The notes: generated by a model from the sequence alone, not told the origin. A DNA stretch of 64,000 nt from an uncultured Opitutia bacterium (GCA_903855995.1 CAIOAN010000002.1:124001-188000); one strand, 5' to 3'; shown: positions 32,941 to 43,788, numbered from the stretch's first letter. Program-made: numbers and translations.

Positions 32941-32973
32941 AGCGGAGCGGTCGCAAGGCCGCTCCGCTTTTTC
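32941..32973 (+). terminator. Intrinsic terminator after the oxidoreductase gene
   Basis: AGCGGAGCGG (32941-32950) pairs with CCGCTCCGCT (32959-32968) and runs into TTTT. Confidence 0.88.
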
Positions 32974-32998
32974 ATTTCTAAACCAAATCACACACACC

Positions 32999-34573
32999 AT
33001 GAAAAAGACCCCGCTCACCCTGAGCCTTACCACGGCCGCCGCCCTCTTCATCGCGGGCTGCGCCAGCAATGACAAGAACACTACCCAGCCCGGCGCCACG
33101 AAGACCGCCGCCGCGGCCACCAACCCCGCTCCGGCCACCCCCGGCGCACCAAAGGCCAACCCGAACAAGGTCGAGATCTTCAACGGCAAGGACCTCGCTG
33201 GTCTCGTCGCCAAGGGCGGCGCGGCCAAATATTCCGTCAGCCCCGAGGGCTACCTCGTCGGCACGGCCGTCGCCAACACGCCGAACTCGTTCCTCGCGAC
33301 CGATAAGAACTACGCGAACTTCGTCCTGGAATATGAATTCCTCGACGATCCGCGCCTGAACTCCGGCGTGCAGATTCGCAGCCACGCCGAGGCCAAGGAC
33401 GTCAACTACAAGGACTACGCCACCGGCAAGATGATCAAGATCCCCGCCGGCCGTGTCCACGGCTACCAGGCCGAGATCGACACCAACCCGAAGAACATGA
33501 ACAAGGCCGACGGCGCCGCCCGCCAGTGGACTGCTGGACTTTATGAAGAAGGCCGCCGCGGCTGGCTCTCGCCTCGTATCGAGACCCCCGAAGCCCTCGC
33601 CTTTTCTGTGCAAGGCCGCAAGCTGACCAAGGTCAACGAGTGGAACAAGGTGAAGATCGAAGCCAACGGCCCCCACATCCGCATGTGGCTCAACGGCGAA
33701 CCGCGCGTCGATCTCCGCGACGACGGCTATGCGACCGGTTTCATTGCCTTCCAGGTGCATGGCATCGGCAAGGACACCGCGATGGAAGGCGCCGAAGTCA
33801 AGTTCCGCAACATCGCCCTCACGAAGATCAATGACAACAGCCTGACCGACTCCGAGAAGGCCGACGGCTGGAAGCTCCTCTTCGACGGTCGTAGCAACAA
33901 GGGCTGGCGCTCCGCCAAGGGCCCGGACTTCCCCAAGGAAGGCTGGACCATCGAACGGGGCCAATTCCATACCGCCGCTTCGGGCGGCAAGGAATCCGCC
34001 GCCGCCGGCGACATCATCACCATCGCCCGCTTCAAGCAGTTCGAAGTCTCCGTCGACTTCAAGCTCACCAAGGGTGCGAACAGCGGCCTGAAATATTACG
34101 TGCAGCCCGACCTCAACCAGGGCGCCGGTTCGGCCTTCGGTCTGGAATTCCAGATGCTCGACGACGCCGTCCACCCGGACGCCAAGCTCGGCCGCGACGG
34201 CAACCGCACCGTGGGTTCGTTGTACGACCTGATCACCGCGCAAAACAAGCGCCCCAACCCGATTGGCCAGTGGAACAACGCCTACGTGATTACCAAGGGC
34301 AGCAAGGTCGAACACTGGCTCAACGGCCGCCTCATCGTCTCCTACGATCGAAACACCGATGACTTCCGCGCCCTCGTGGCGAAGTCGAAATATGCCGACC
34401 CCAAGTATGGCAAGAACTTCGGCGAGTGGGCCGACGGTCACATCCTCCTCCAGGAGCACGGGGACGAAGTCTGGTTCAAGAACGTGAAGCTCCGCGACCT
34501 CGCCCCCAAGCCGGCCGCCAAGGGTGCGAAGAAGGCTCCGGCCAAGAAGGCCGACGCCCCTGCTCAGAAGTAA
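32999..34573 (+). CDS. Lipoprotein with two DUF1080 (3-keto-disaccharide hydrolase-like) domains
   Basis: The 524-residue protein has a lipoprotein signal (MKKTPLTLSLTTAAALFIAGC; lipobox cysteine 21). An Ala/Thr/Pro linker follows, then two DUF1080 concanavalin-like folds. The first runs from about 58 (VEIFNGKDLAGLVAKGGAAKYSVSPEGYLVG) to 280. The second runs from about 292 (WKLLFDGRSNKGWRSAKGPDFPKEGWTIERGQFHT) to 500. The end is a Lys/Ala-rich tail. DUF1080 enzymes hydrolyse 3-keto-glycosides, and a Gfo/Idh/MocA oxidoreductase that could make the 3-keto sugar is encoded just upstream. Two domains in one lipoprotein suggest either two activities or one catalytic and one binding domain. Confidence 0.88.
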   Translation: MKKTPLTLSLTTAAALFIAGCASNDKNTTQPGATKTAAAATNPAPATPGAPKANPNKVEIFNGKDLAGLVAKGGAAKYSVSPEGYLVGTAVANTPNSFLATDKNYANFVLEYEFLDDPRLNSGVQIRSHAEAKDVNYKDYATGKMIKIPAGRVHGYQAEIDTNPKNMNKADGAARQWTAGLYEEGRRGWLSPRIETPEALAFSVQGRKLTKVNEWNKVKIEANGPHIRMWLNGEPRVDLRDDGYATGFIAFQVHGIGKDTAMEGAEVKFRNIALTKINDNSLTDSEKADGWKLLFDGRSNKGWRSAKGPDFPKEGWTIERGQFHTAASGGKESAAAGDIITIARFKQFEVSVDFKLTKGANSGLKYYVQPDLNQGAGSAFGLEFQMLDDAVHPDAKLGRDGNRTVGSLYDLITAQNKRPNPIGQWNNAYVITKGSKVEHWLNGRLIVSYDRNTDDFRALVAKSKYADPKYGKNFGEWADGHILLQEHGDEVWFKNVKLRDLAPKPAAKGAKKAPAKKADAPAQK

Positions 34574-34594
34574 GCCTCGACTGAGGCTCCCGCG

Positions 34595-34628
34595 AAGGCC
34601 GGACGACGCAAGTCGCCCGGCCTTTTCT
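34595..34628 (+). terminator. Intrinsic terminator after the DUF1080 gene
   Basis: AAGGCCGGACGAC (34595-34607) pairs with GTCGCCCGGCCTT (34612-34624), with one mismatch, across a GCAA loop. A short T-rich tract follows. Confidence 0.8.
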
Positions 34629-34693
34629 TTGGTCCAGCAGGTGAGGCGTTGCATGGGCCAAGCAACCGGCTTTATTAGCCCTCACCCCGAGCC

Positions 34694-36253
34694 ATGCGCC
34701 CCTCTCTGCTCCTTGCCGCCCTCTTCGCCGCCTTCACGGCGCTCGGCGCCGCCGAGACGAAGCGTACCAATATCCTCTTCATCATCGCCGACGACTGGGG
34801 CCACGGCCATGCCGGAGCCTATGGCTGCCCCTGGGTCAAGACCCCGAACTTCGATCGAGTGGCCAAAGAAGGCCTGCTCTTCCTCAACGCCTACACGCCG
34901 ACCGCCAAGTGCACGCCCTCGCGCTCTTCAATCCTGACCGGCCGCCACCCTTGGCTGCTCGGCGCCGGCGCCAATCACCAGTGCATCTTCCCGCCGGAAC
35001 ATGAGACCTTCCCCGACGTCCTGGAACGCAACGGCTACACCTACGCCAGCTGCGGAAAAGTCTGGGCCCCCGGACTCTCGCTCAAAGCTGACGGCTCCAA
35101 ACGCAGTATGGCCGGGAAGCTTTTCAACAAACGCTGGGCGACGCCGCCCGCCACAGGCATCGCCCAGACCGATTACGCCGCTAACTTCCACGACTTCCTC
35201 CAACAAACCAAAGTCGATCAACCTTGGTTCTTCTGGCTGGGCTTCCATGAACCGCACCGCGATTACGAAGAAGGCAGCGGCCTACGTCTCGGCAAGAAAC
35301 TGACCGACGTCGATCATGTCCCCGCCTACTGGCCCGACAACGCCGTCATCCGCGGCGACATGCTCGATTACGCAATCGAAGTGGAGCACTGTGACCGCCA
35401 TCTCGGCTTGATTCTCGATGACCTCGAGAAGCGCGGTGAACTGGACCGCACGCTCATCATCGTCACCAGCGACAACGGCATGCCTTTCCCCCGCGTGAAA
35501 GGCAGCACCTACGAGGACGCCAATCATCTCCCGATGGCGGCCCGCTGGCCGGCGGGCATCAAGAACCCCGGCCGCAAGGTCACCGATTACATCAGCTTCA
35601 CTGATTTCGCCCCGACCTTCCTCGAGGTCGCCGGCGTGGCCTGGCCTGATCACGGGCTCGCACCCACCTCCGGACGCAGCTTGACCGATACGTTCCGCAG
35701 CGGCGTCGACGGCCGCAGCAACCCCGCCCGCGACCACGTGCTCATCGGTCGCGAGCGTAATGACCTAGGCCGACCCGGCGACGTCGGCTATCCGATTCGC
35801 GGCATCGTCAAAGACGGACTCGCCTATCTTGAGAACTGCGAACCCTCCCGCTGGCCGGCCTGCAACCCCGAGACAGGCTACCTAGATACGGACGCCAGCC
35901 CGACCAAGTCTTTCATTCTCCATGCGCGCCGCGAGAAAGGCAGCGACCCCTTCTGGAACCTTTGCTTCGGTATGCGCCCCGGGCGGGAATTCTACGATCT
36001 CGCCGCGGACCGCGACTGCGTGGAGAACCTGGCCGCGGCGCGCGCCGCGGACGTCGAGAAACTACGCGCGCAAATGTGGTCCGAGCTCAAGGCCGCCGGC
36101 GATCTCCGCGCGATCGGTCGCGGCGCCGAATACGAAGCCCATCCTTCCGCCGACGTGAAGAAACTCCGTTTCTACGAACGTTATATGGGCGGGGAACTCC
36201 TTGAGGCCAACTGGGTCAAACGTGACGACTTCGAGAAAGAACCCCTTAAATGA
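34694..36253 (+). CDS. Exported sulfatase 1 (iduronate/N-sulfoglucosamine type)
   Basis: The 519-residue protein has a Sec signal (MRPSLLLAALFAAFTALGAA) and the formylglycine signature CTPSR at 73-77, where Cys73 would be converted to formylglycine. The metal-binding aspartates are in IADDW (31-35) and SDNGMP, and VKTPNFDRVAKEGLLF is the second family motif. The length suits the type I sulfatase family. It should remove sulfate esters from sulfated glycans in the periplasm. Its stop overlaps the ATG of the next sulfatase gene, so the two enzymes are made together and probably act on successive sulfates of one polymer. No formylglycine-generating enzyme is encoded in the window. Confidence 0.92.
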   Translation: MRPSLLLAALFAAFTALGAAETKRTNILFIIADDWGHGHAGAYGCPWVKTPNFDRVAKEGLLFLNAYTPTAKCTPSRSSILTGRHPWLLGAGANHQCIFPPEHETFPDVLERNGYTYASCGKVWAPGLSLKADGSKRSMAGKLFNKRWATPPATGIAQTDYAANFHDFLQQTKVDQPWFFWLGFHEPHRDYEEGSGLRLGKKLTDVDHVPAYWPDNAVIRGDMLDYAIEVEHCDRHLGLILDDLEKRGELDRTLIIVTSDNGMPFPRVKGSTYEDANHLPMAARWPAGIKNPGRKVTDYISFTDFAPTFLEVAGVAWPDHGLAPTSGRSLTDTFRSGVDGRSNPARDHVLIGRERNDLGRPGDVGYPIRGIVKDGLAYLENCEPSRWPACNPETGYLDTDASPTKSFILHARREKGSDPFWNLCFGMRPGREFYDLAADRDCVENLAAARAADVEKLRAQMWSELKAAGDLRAIGRGAEYEAHPSADVKKLRFYERYMGGELLEANWVKRDDFEKEPLK

Positions 36254-37845
36254 AAACCGTTCTCTTGCTGCTGGCCTTGGCCGCCGCTTCGCTTTCCGCC
36301 GCGGAGACGACCGAGCGCCCTAATATCGTCTTCTGCTTCGCCGATGACTGGGGTCGCTATGCGGGCTTCCTGGATAAGGTCGACGGCGGCCGCCCGAGCC
36401 TCAATCAAATCATCAAGACGCCCAACATCGACCGCATGGCCGGCGAAGGCGCCGTCTTCCGCAACGCCTTCGTGACCGCCCCGAGCTGCACCCCGTGCCG
36501 CAGTTCCCTGCTCTCCGGGCAATACTTCTTCCGCACGCACATGGGGGCGATCCTCAGCGGCGCACGCTGGGATAGCGCCATCCCGACCTACCCGCTTATG
36601 CTGCAAGACGCCGGTTATCATATCGGCAAAATGTATAAAGTCTGGAGCCCTGGTACGCCAGCCGACGCCCCCTACGGCGGACAGAAAAATGCCTTCGAAA
36701 AAGCCGGTCGCGCCTACAACCGCTTCTCCTCCAACGCCACGCTGATGGTCAAGGACGGCAGCACGTTCGAAGCCGCCAAGGCGAAGCTCCTCGGCCAAGT
36801 CCGCACAAACTTCCAATCCTTCCTCGACGCCAACAAAGCGGGGAAGCCTTTCTGCTTCTGGTTCGGGCCCACGCTCACCCACCGCAGTTTTGAGAAACAT
36901 TCAGGCGTCAACCTCTGGAAGATCAATCCCGACGACCTCAAAGGGAAACTGCCCTCCTTCCTCCCTGATGTTCCCGAAATCCGGGATGACGTGGCCGACT
37001 ACATGGGCGAAATCCAGGCCTGGGATGCCGGCGTCGGTGAAATCATCGCCGAGCTCAAGGCCCGCGGACAATTTGACAACACCATCTTGGTCATCAGCGG
37101 CGATCACGGCATGCCCGGTGTCCCGGCCGGCAAGTGCAACCTCTACGACCACGGCACCAACGTCGCGCTCATCGTGCGCGGACCCGGCGTGAAGCCCGGG
37201 CGGATCATCGATGACTTCGTGAACCTGATGGACTTAGCTCCCACGTTTCTCGATATCGGCCACGTCGCGACCCCTGCCGTCATGACTGGACGCAGCATCC
37301 TGCCGCTCCTGAAGTCGGAACAAGCCGGCCAGGTCGATCCCACCCGCACCTGGGTCGTGACCGGACGCGAACGCCATGTCGGTATCGCCCGCGAAGGCAA
37401 CCTGCCCTACCCGCACCGGGCACTACGCACTAAGGATTTTCTCTATATCCGTAATTTCGCACCCGAACGCTGGCCCATGGGTTCACCCAATTTCACCGGG
37501 CGCACGGACATGCCCTCGCTCGAAGAAATTGAGAAGACCACTTTTGTGACCTTCGCCGACATGGACGCCAGCCCCACCAAGGCTTGGGTCGTGAATCAGT
37601 TCGATAATCCCCAGTTCAAATGGAGCTTCGACCACGCCTTTGCCAAGCGCCCGGCCGACGAACTCTACGACCTGGCCAAAGATCGCGATCAGATGAAGAA
37701 CGTGGCCGAGGATCCAGCCTACGCAGATACCCTCAAGCGCATGCGCAGCCAACTTATGACGACGCTCGTCAAAGCCGAAGACCCGCGCGTCACCGGCGAC
37801 GGCTCCACGTTCGATAAACCGCCCTTCACGGTCCAGGCGAAGTAA
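36250..37845 (+). CDS. Exported sulfatase 2
   Basis: The start overlaps the previous stop (ATGA). The 531-residue protein has a Sec signal (MKTVLLLLALAAASLSAAE), the acidic metal site FADDW (30-34), and the formylglycine signature CTPCR at 80-84. Cysteine replaces the more usual serine at position 4 of the motif, which still fits CxPxR. The block VISGDHGMP supplies further metal ligands. It differs clearly from sulfatase 1, so it is a distinct member and not a recent duplicate. It is the last gene of the pair; a hairpin repeat follows. Confidence 0.92.
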   Translation: MKTVLLLLALAAASLSAAETTERPNIVFCFADDWGRYAGFLDKVDGGRPSLNQIIKTPNIDRMAGEGAVFRNAFVTAPSCTPCRSSLLSGQYFFRTHMGAILSGARWDSAIPTYPLMLQDAGYHIGKMYKVWSPGTPADAPYGGQKNAFEKAGRAYNRFSSNATLMVKDGSTFEAAKAKLLGQVRTNFQSFLDANKAGKPFCFWFGPTLTHRSFEKHSGVNLWKINPDDLKGKLPSFLPDVPEIRDDVADYMGEIQAWDAGVGEIIAELKARGQFDNTILVISGDHGMPGVPAGKCNLYDHGTNVALIVRGPGVKPGRIIDDFVNLMDLAPTFLDIGHVATPAVMTGRSILPLLKSEQAGQVDPTRTWVVTGRERHVGIAREGNLPYPHRALRTKDFLYIRNFAPERWPMGSPNFTGRTDMPSLEEIEKTTFVTFADMDASPTKAWVVNQFDNPQFKWSFDHAFAKRPADELYDLAKDRDQMKNVAEDPAYADTLKRMRSQLMTTLVKAEDPRVTGDGSTFDKPPFTVQAK

Positions 37846-37893
37846 GCGGAAATGAGAGTATAGAGTTTGGAGTATTGAGTATCGGGGCTAACA

Positions 37894-37967
37894 GGTAGGG
37901 ACAGCACCACGTGCTGTCCTTAGTCCGAACCTACAGCCTAGGTCAGCACGCAGTGCTGACCCTACCC
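37894..37967. repeat. Paired-hairpin intergenic repeat (REPIN-like), copy 4
   Basis: This is the most compact copy. GGTAG is followed by GGACAGCAC-cac-GTGCTGTCC (37899-37919), and GGTCAGCAC-gca-GTGCTGACC (37941-37961) is followed by CTACCC. Both stems are perfect 9-base pairings. The element lies between the converging sulfatase and proC genes. Confidence 0.85.
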
Positions 37968-37985
37968 GCAACTTTCGGCGGTCGC

Positions 37986-38789
37986 TCACTTCTTTCCGAG
38001 CTCTTCGCCGCGCTGCTTGGCGGCGATGAGGGCGGAGGCGACGATCGCGCGGAACTTACCGGCTTCCATGGCATCGAGGCCGGCCTTGGTTGTGCCGCCC
38101 GGCGAGGTCACCTGGATGCGCAGGTTCACGGGACTCTCGCCGGTGGCGGCGAGGAGCGCGAGCGAACCGGAGAAAGTCTGACGGACAAGGAGCTTGGCCT
38201 GCTCAGGGGTGAAGCCGAGGGCGACGGTGGCTTCTTCGTAAGCGGCGACGTATTCGAAGAAGAAACCAGGGCCGCTGCCCGAGACGGCGGTGACGGCGTC
38301 GAACATGGATTCAGGGAGTTCGATCACGGGACCGAGTCCGGAGAGGATTGAGTCGACGATCTTGGCATCGGCGGCGACCAGCGGGAGCGCGGAACAACGC
38401 GCGCTGATACCATGCCCGACCGCTCCAGGCGTATTCGGCATGGCGCGAGCGACATTACGGGCAGAAGAGAAGAAGTCACCAATCGTTGCCAGACGCGTAC
38501 CCGCGAGAATGGAGAGCACGAGCTTACCCTGTGCGAGCGAGGCGTAGGACTTGTCGAGATCGGCGAACTGCTGCGGCTTGCAGGCGAGCACGACTGCATC
38601 GGCGTCGGCTAGGAGTTCGGCCGGGGTCACGGCCACGCGGACACCAGTGGCCTTCGACAGGTCGACGGCAGTGGAGTCATTGCCACCGATGACGGTGATA
38701 TCAGCCGGGGCGCAGGCGCCCGAACGGAGAAGGCCCTGCACCATGGCACCTGCCATGCGTCCGGAACCGATGAAAGCGAGTTTAGGCAT
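37986..38789 (-). CDS. proC: Pyrroline-5-carboxylate reductase
   Basis: The 267-residue protein starts MPKLAFIGSGRMAGAMVQGL, the GxGxMA Rossmann loop of ProC. It keeps VLACKPQQFADL, NTPGAVGHGISA and the C-terminal family block TSPGGTTKAGLDAMEAGKFRAIV. It makes proline from pyrroline-5-carboxylate with NAD(P)H. It is 2 bases downstream of hemL on the same strand, so the two are co-transcribed; both use glutamate-derived intermediates, but the link may be chance. Confidence 0.95.
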   Translation of the reverse strand: MPKLAFIGSGRMAGAMVQGLLRSGACAPADITVIGGNDSTAVDLSKATGVRVAVTPAELLADADAVVLACKPQQFADLDKSYASLAQGKLVLSILAGTRLATIGDFFSSARNVARAMPNTPGAVGHGISARCSALPLVAADAKIVDSILSGLGPVIELPESMFDAVTAVSGSGPGFFFEYVAAYEEATVALGFTPEQAKLLVRQTFSGSLALLAATGESPVNLRIQVTSPGGTTKAGLDAMEAGKFRAIVASALIAAKQRGEELGKK

Positions 38790-38791
38790 AA

Positions 38792-40069
38792 TCAGAGGGC
38801 GCGCACGGCGGCGTTGAGGACTTCGCAGGCCTTGTCGATGTCCGCTCCTTCGTGGGCAGTTGACAGGAACGCGGTCTCGTAAGGCGAAGGCGCGAGGTAC
38901 ACGCCCTTGTCGAGCGCGGTGCGGAAGACCTTGCGATACAGGTCGCCGTTGGAGGCGATAGCCTGGTCGTAGTTACGGACTTTCTGGGTATTGAAGTAGA
39001 GCGAGAACATCGAGCCGACCTGCGGCACCTGCAGCGGGATGCCCTTGGCCTGCGCGGCGGCGAGCAGCGTGTCACGGACGCGACGGCCGAGGACGTCGAG
39101 TCGCGCGTACGGATTCTGCGCCTTCAGTTTGCGGACCGCGGCGAGGCCGGCGGCCATGGCGAGCGGGTTACCCGAGAGCGTGCCAGCCTGGTAGACCGGG
39201 CCGAGCGGGGCGAGCTTGTCCATAATCTCGGCCTTACCGCCGAAAGCGCCGACCGGGAGGCCGCCACCGATAATTTTGCCCAAGCAGACCAAATCAGGGA
39301 CGACGTCGTGCAGGCCCTGCGTGCCCGCGAGGGAAAGACGGAAGCCCGTCATCACTTCATCGAAGATGAGCACCGTGCCATGCTTCGTACACAGTTCGCG
39401 GAGACCGGCGAGGAAGCCGGCGTCGGGCAGGATTAGGCCGACGTTGGCCGGGAACGGCTCGACGATGAGACCGGCGATCTGGCCGGCGTTGGCGTCGAAG
39501 AGCGCGGAGAGCGCCGGGAGATTATTATATTCGGCGACGAGCGTGTCGGCGGCGGTGCCGGGCGTGACGCCGGCAGAATCGGGATTGCCCTGCGTGAGCG
39601 CGCCGGAGCCGGCCTTCACGAGGAGCGAATCGACGTGGCCGTGGTAGCAGCCCGAGAACTTGATGATCTTATTACGGCCGGTGTAACCGCGCGCGAGGCG
39701 GATGGCGGACATGGTGGCTTCGGTGCCACTGTTGGTCATGCGAACCTTCTTCACCGCCGGGACGCAGGAAAGGATTAGCTCCGCCATCTCGACCTCGAGG
39801 GGGTTCGGGGTACCGAAGCTCGTACCACGGTCGAGGGCCTCGCGGATCGCCGCGCGGATGTCTGGGTCGTTGTGGCCGTGGATGGCCGGACCCCAGGTCA
39901 GGACGAAGTCCACCAGCTCCTGGCCGTCGGCCGTCGTCAGACGGGCGCCATTGGCCGACTTCGTGAAGAAAGGGGTGCCACCGACCGAGCGGAAAGCCCG
40001 GACCGGGGAATTGACGCCGCCCGGGATCATCGTGAGGGCGCGTTGGAAAAGCTGCTCCGAGGTATTCAC
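38792..40069 (-). CDS. hemL: Glutamate-1-semialdehyde 2,1-aminomutase
   Basis: The 425-residue protein opens with [32 protein letters not shown] and carries the PLP motifs [13 protein letters not shown]-like ([15 protein letters not shown]) and [16 protein letters not shown], whose lysine binds PLP. The length is normal. It forms 5-aminolevulinate in the C5 haem pathway; the next enzyme, HemB, is encoded 2.2 kb away on the other strand. The two genes flank dnaK rather than forming an operon. Confidence 0.96.
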   Translation of the reverse strand: MNTSEQLFQRALTMIPGGVNSPVRAFRSVGGTPFFTKSANGARLTTADGQELVDFVLTWGPAIHGHNDPDIRAAIREALDRGTSFGTPNPLEVEMAELILSCVPAVKKVRMTNSGTEATMSAIRLARGYTGRNKIIKFSGCYHGHVDSLLVKAGSGALTQGNPDSAGVTPGTAADTLVAEYNNLPALSALFDANAGQIAGLIVEPFPANVGLILPDAGFLAGLRELCTKHGTVLIFDEVMTGFRLSLAGTQGLHDVVPDLVCLGKIIGGGLPVGAFGGKAEIMDKLAPLGPVYQAGTLSGNPLAMAAGLAAVRKLKAQNPYARLDVLGRRVRDTLLAAAQAKGIPLQVPQVGSMFSLYFNTQKVRNYDQAIASNGDLYRKVFRTALDKGVYLAPSPYETAFLSTAHEGADIDKACEVLNAAVRAL

Positions 40070-40117
40070 ACCACCAGACCTAGGGAGTCGGCCGTGAGGG
40101 GCAAGACGTCATGCGAC

Positions 40118-40148
40118 AAAAAGGGCCGGCGTCTCGCGACTCCGGCCC
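40118..40148 (-). terminator. Intrinsic terminator of dnaK
   Basis: On the minus strand GGGCCGGAGTC-gcga-GACGCCGGCCC (40123-40148) has one mismatch and is followed by TTTTT. It lies 25 bases past the dnaK stop. Confidence 0.85.
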
Positions 40149-40172
40149 GTCTTCGGCGCAACCTAGGGCTGC

Positions 40173-42104
<1,932 letters not shown>

Positions 42105-42139
42105 ATGTTTGTTTTGGTAGATGGGTTATGCCGTCTTAT

Positions 42140-42157
42140 TGGCAGGGCTTGTGCCAA
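42140..42157 (-). promoter_or_regulatory. Sigma-54-like promoter or dyad upstream of dnaK
   Basis: The minus strand reads TTGGCACAAGCCCTGCCA, which has GG-N10-GC spacing and a perfect TTGGCAC -24 element; the -12 element is CTGCC rather than TTGCA. Transcription would start about 26 bases before dnaK. The same bases form TTGGCA-N7-TGCCAA, so a repressor site is the alternative. Confidence 0.4.
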
Positions 42158-42315
42158 GGGAATAACCGCGTTTTTATATGATTTTCAAAGGTCTGGCAGA
42201 TGCCTGTCCCTGTCCCAATGGGGTCAGGATGACAAAGTGTCCCACCCCAAAGCGTCCCACCTGGGCAGGCTTCGCCGTTGCCCTGCCCCAGAGGTCCGCC
42301 AATCTCCACCCTCCG

Positions 42316-43326
42316 ATGTCGGCCTCCCTCGATCAATCCGTCCGCCTCCGCCGCCTCCGGGCTTCGGCCGGCATCCGTGCCATGCTCGGCGAGACGGTCG
42401 TCGAACCCCGCCACCTCATCCAGCCCCTCTTCGTGACCGAAGGCGAAGTCGCCGAGCCGGTTGGCTCGTTGCCCGGCGTCAGCCGGATCCCGCTCGCCCA
42501 GCTCGGCGCCAAGTGCGCCGAACTCCTCGCCCTCGGTATCCATGGCGTGGCCCTCTTCCCGAAGGTCGACGCCGCCCGTAAGACCGCCGAAGGCGCCGAA
42601 GCCCTCAACCCGTCGAACCTCGCCTTACGCGCCATCCGCGAAATCAAGGCGAAGTCTCCCGGCACAGTGATTTTCGCCGACATCGCCCTCGACCCTTACA
42701 CCACGCACGGCCACGACGGCATCCTGAACGCCGCTGGTACCGACGTGGATAATGACCGCACCGTCGAAGCGCTCGTGAAGATGTCGCTCTTCACCGCCCA
42801 GGCCGGCGCCGATTTCGTCGCCCCCTCCGACATGATGGACGGACGCGTAAAGGCTATCCGCAAGGCCCTCGATACTTCCGGCCACACCGGCACCGGCATC
42901 CTCGCCTACTCCGCCAAATTCGCCTCGGCCTTCTACGGCCCTTTCCGCGACGCCATCGGCAGTGCCCGCAAGGCCGGCGAAGCCCCCATCTCCAAGGCCA
43001 CCTACCAGATGAACCCGGCCAATCGCCGCGAGGCCGCCCGCGAGGCGATTCTCGACGCGGAAGAGGGCGCCGACCTCCTGATGGTGAAGCCAGCGGGCGC
43101 CTATCTCGACATCATCCGCGACCTGCGCGAGTCGACGAATCTCCCGATCGCCGCCTACCAGGTCTCGGGCGAATACGCCCAGCTGCACGCCGCCGCCGAA
43201 AAAGGCTGGCTCGACCTCCGCGCCACGCGCGACGAATCCCTTCTCGCCATCCGGCGCGCCGGCGCCGACGTAATCCTCAGCTACTTCGCTGAGGCTTACG
43301 CCCGCGACTTCGCGGCGAGAAAATAA
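42316..43326 (+). CDS. hemB: Porphobilinogen synthase (5-aminolevulinate dehydratase), non-zinc type
   Basis: The ATG at 42316 gives 336 residues. The active-site lysines are in AYSAKFASAFYGPFRDA and MVKPAGAYLDIIRD. The metal-binding loop reads FADIALDPYTTHGHDG: the three cysteines of zinc enzymes (DxCxCxYTxHGHCG in E. coli) are replaced by Ala, Asp and Asp, the pattern of magnesium/potassium-type enzymes such as that of Pseudomonas. It condenses two 5-aminolevulinate molecules into porphobilinogen. It is divergent from dnaK. The small membrane protein gene follows after 4 bases. Confidence 0.95.
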   Translation: MSASLDQSVRLRRLRASAGIRAMLGETVVEPRHLIQPLFVTEGEVAEPVGSLPGVSRIPLAQLGAKCAELLALGIHGVALFPKVDAARKTAEGAEALNPSNLALRAIREIKAKSPGTVIFADIALDPYTTHGHDGILNAAGTDVDNDRTVEALVKMSLFTAQAGADFVAPSDMMDGRVKAIRKALDTSGHTGTGILAYSAKFASAFYGPFRDAIGSARKAGEAPISKATYQMNPANRREAAREAILDAEEGADLLMVKPAGAYLDIIRDLRESTNLPIAAYQVSGEYAQLHAAAEKGWLDLRATRDESLLAIRRAGADVILSYFAEAYARDFAARK

Positions 43327-43330
43327 GCAG

Positions 43331-43741
43331 GTGAACGTGCGGCGGCTCACTTACGGCCTAGCCGTCGTCTTCGGGCTCATCGGCCCAATCGTTCTAGGCA
43401 GTGGCATGCACGACAAAGATAGTCTCAAACCAGTAGAGATTGGGGTTTATTACATGTGGTTAGTAATGAACGCTTGGATGCTCGCACCATGCGCCATCTT
43501 GGCGGTGGTAGCCTGGAAAGCAAAGTCCCCTATCGTAGTCGTCGGCAATCTGGTCCTGACCCTCATCGTCGGCCTCTTGGGTGCTTGGATGTATTTGATG
43601 CCCAAAGAAGCGGGCATGATCGTAGGCAGCGAGGGCAATTGGAGTGTCATATTTGTACCACCGCTTCAGTGCGGTATGATTCTCGTGGGCGAAATCTGTC
43701 TTCACGCCTTTAGCGACTACTGGATTGGTAGGAAAAAATAA
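43331..43741 (+). CDS. Small membrane protein with about four transmembrane segments
   Basis: The GTG at 43331 gives 136 residues with hydrophobic stretches at about 7-24, 38-61, 68-88 and 104-125. I recognise no family. Base use is much more AT-rich than in hemB, and the reading has a fully consistent codon structure in this frame only. It follows hemB by 4 bases, so it may be read through from the hemB promoter. A hairpin (43740-43763, AAGGCGCGGA/TCCGCGCCTT) overlaps the stop and probably ends the transcript. Confidence 0.6.
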   Translation: MNVRRLTYGLAVVFGLIGPIVLGSGMHDKDSLKPVEIGVYYMWLVMNAWMLAPCAILAVVAWKAKSPIVVVGNLVLTLIVGLLGAWMYLMPKEAGMIVGSEGNWSVIFVPPLQCGMILVGEICLHAFSDYWIGRKK

Positions 43742-43788
43742 GGCGCGGATCGCTCCGCGCCTTCATGGACCTCTCGCCGCTTCCGCTT

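Noticed and set aside
31569-34654. Long minus-strand frames opposite the Gfo/Idh/MocA and DUF1080 genes
   Set aside because: They are GC-driven shadows without motifs; the plus-strand proteins have export signals and family domains.
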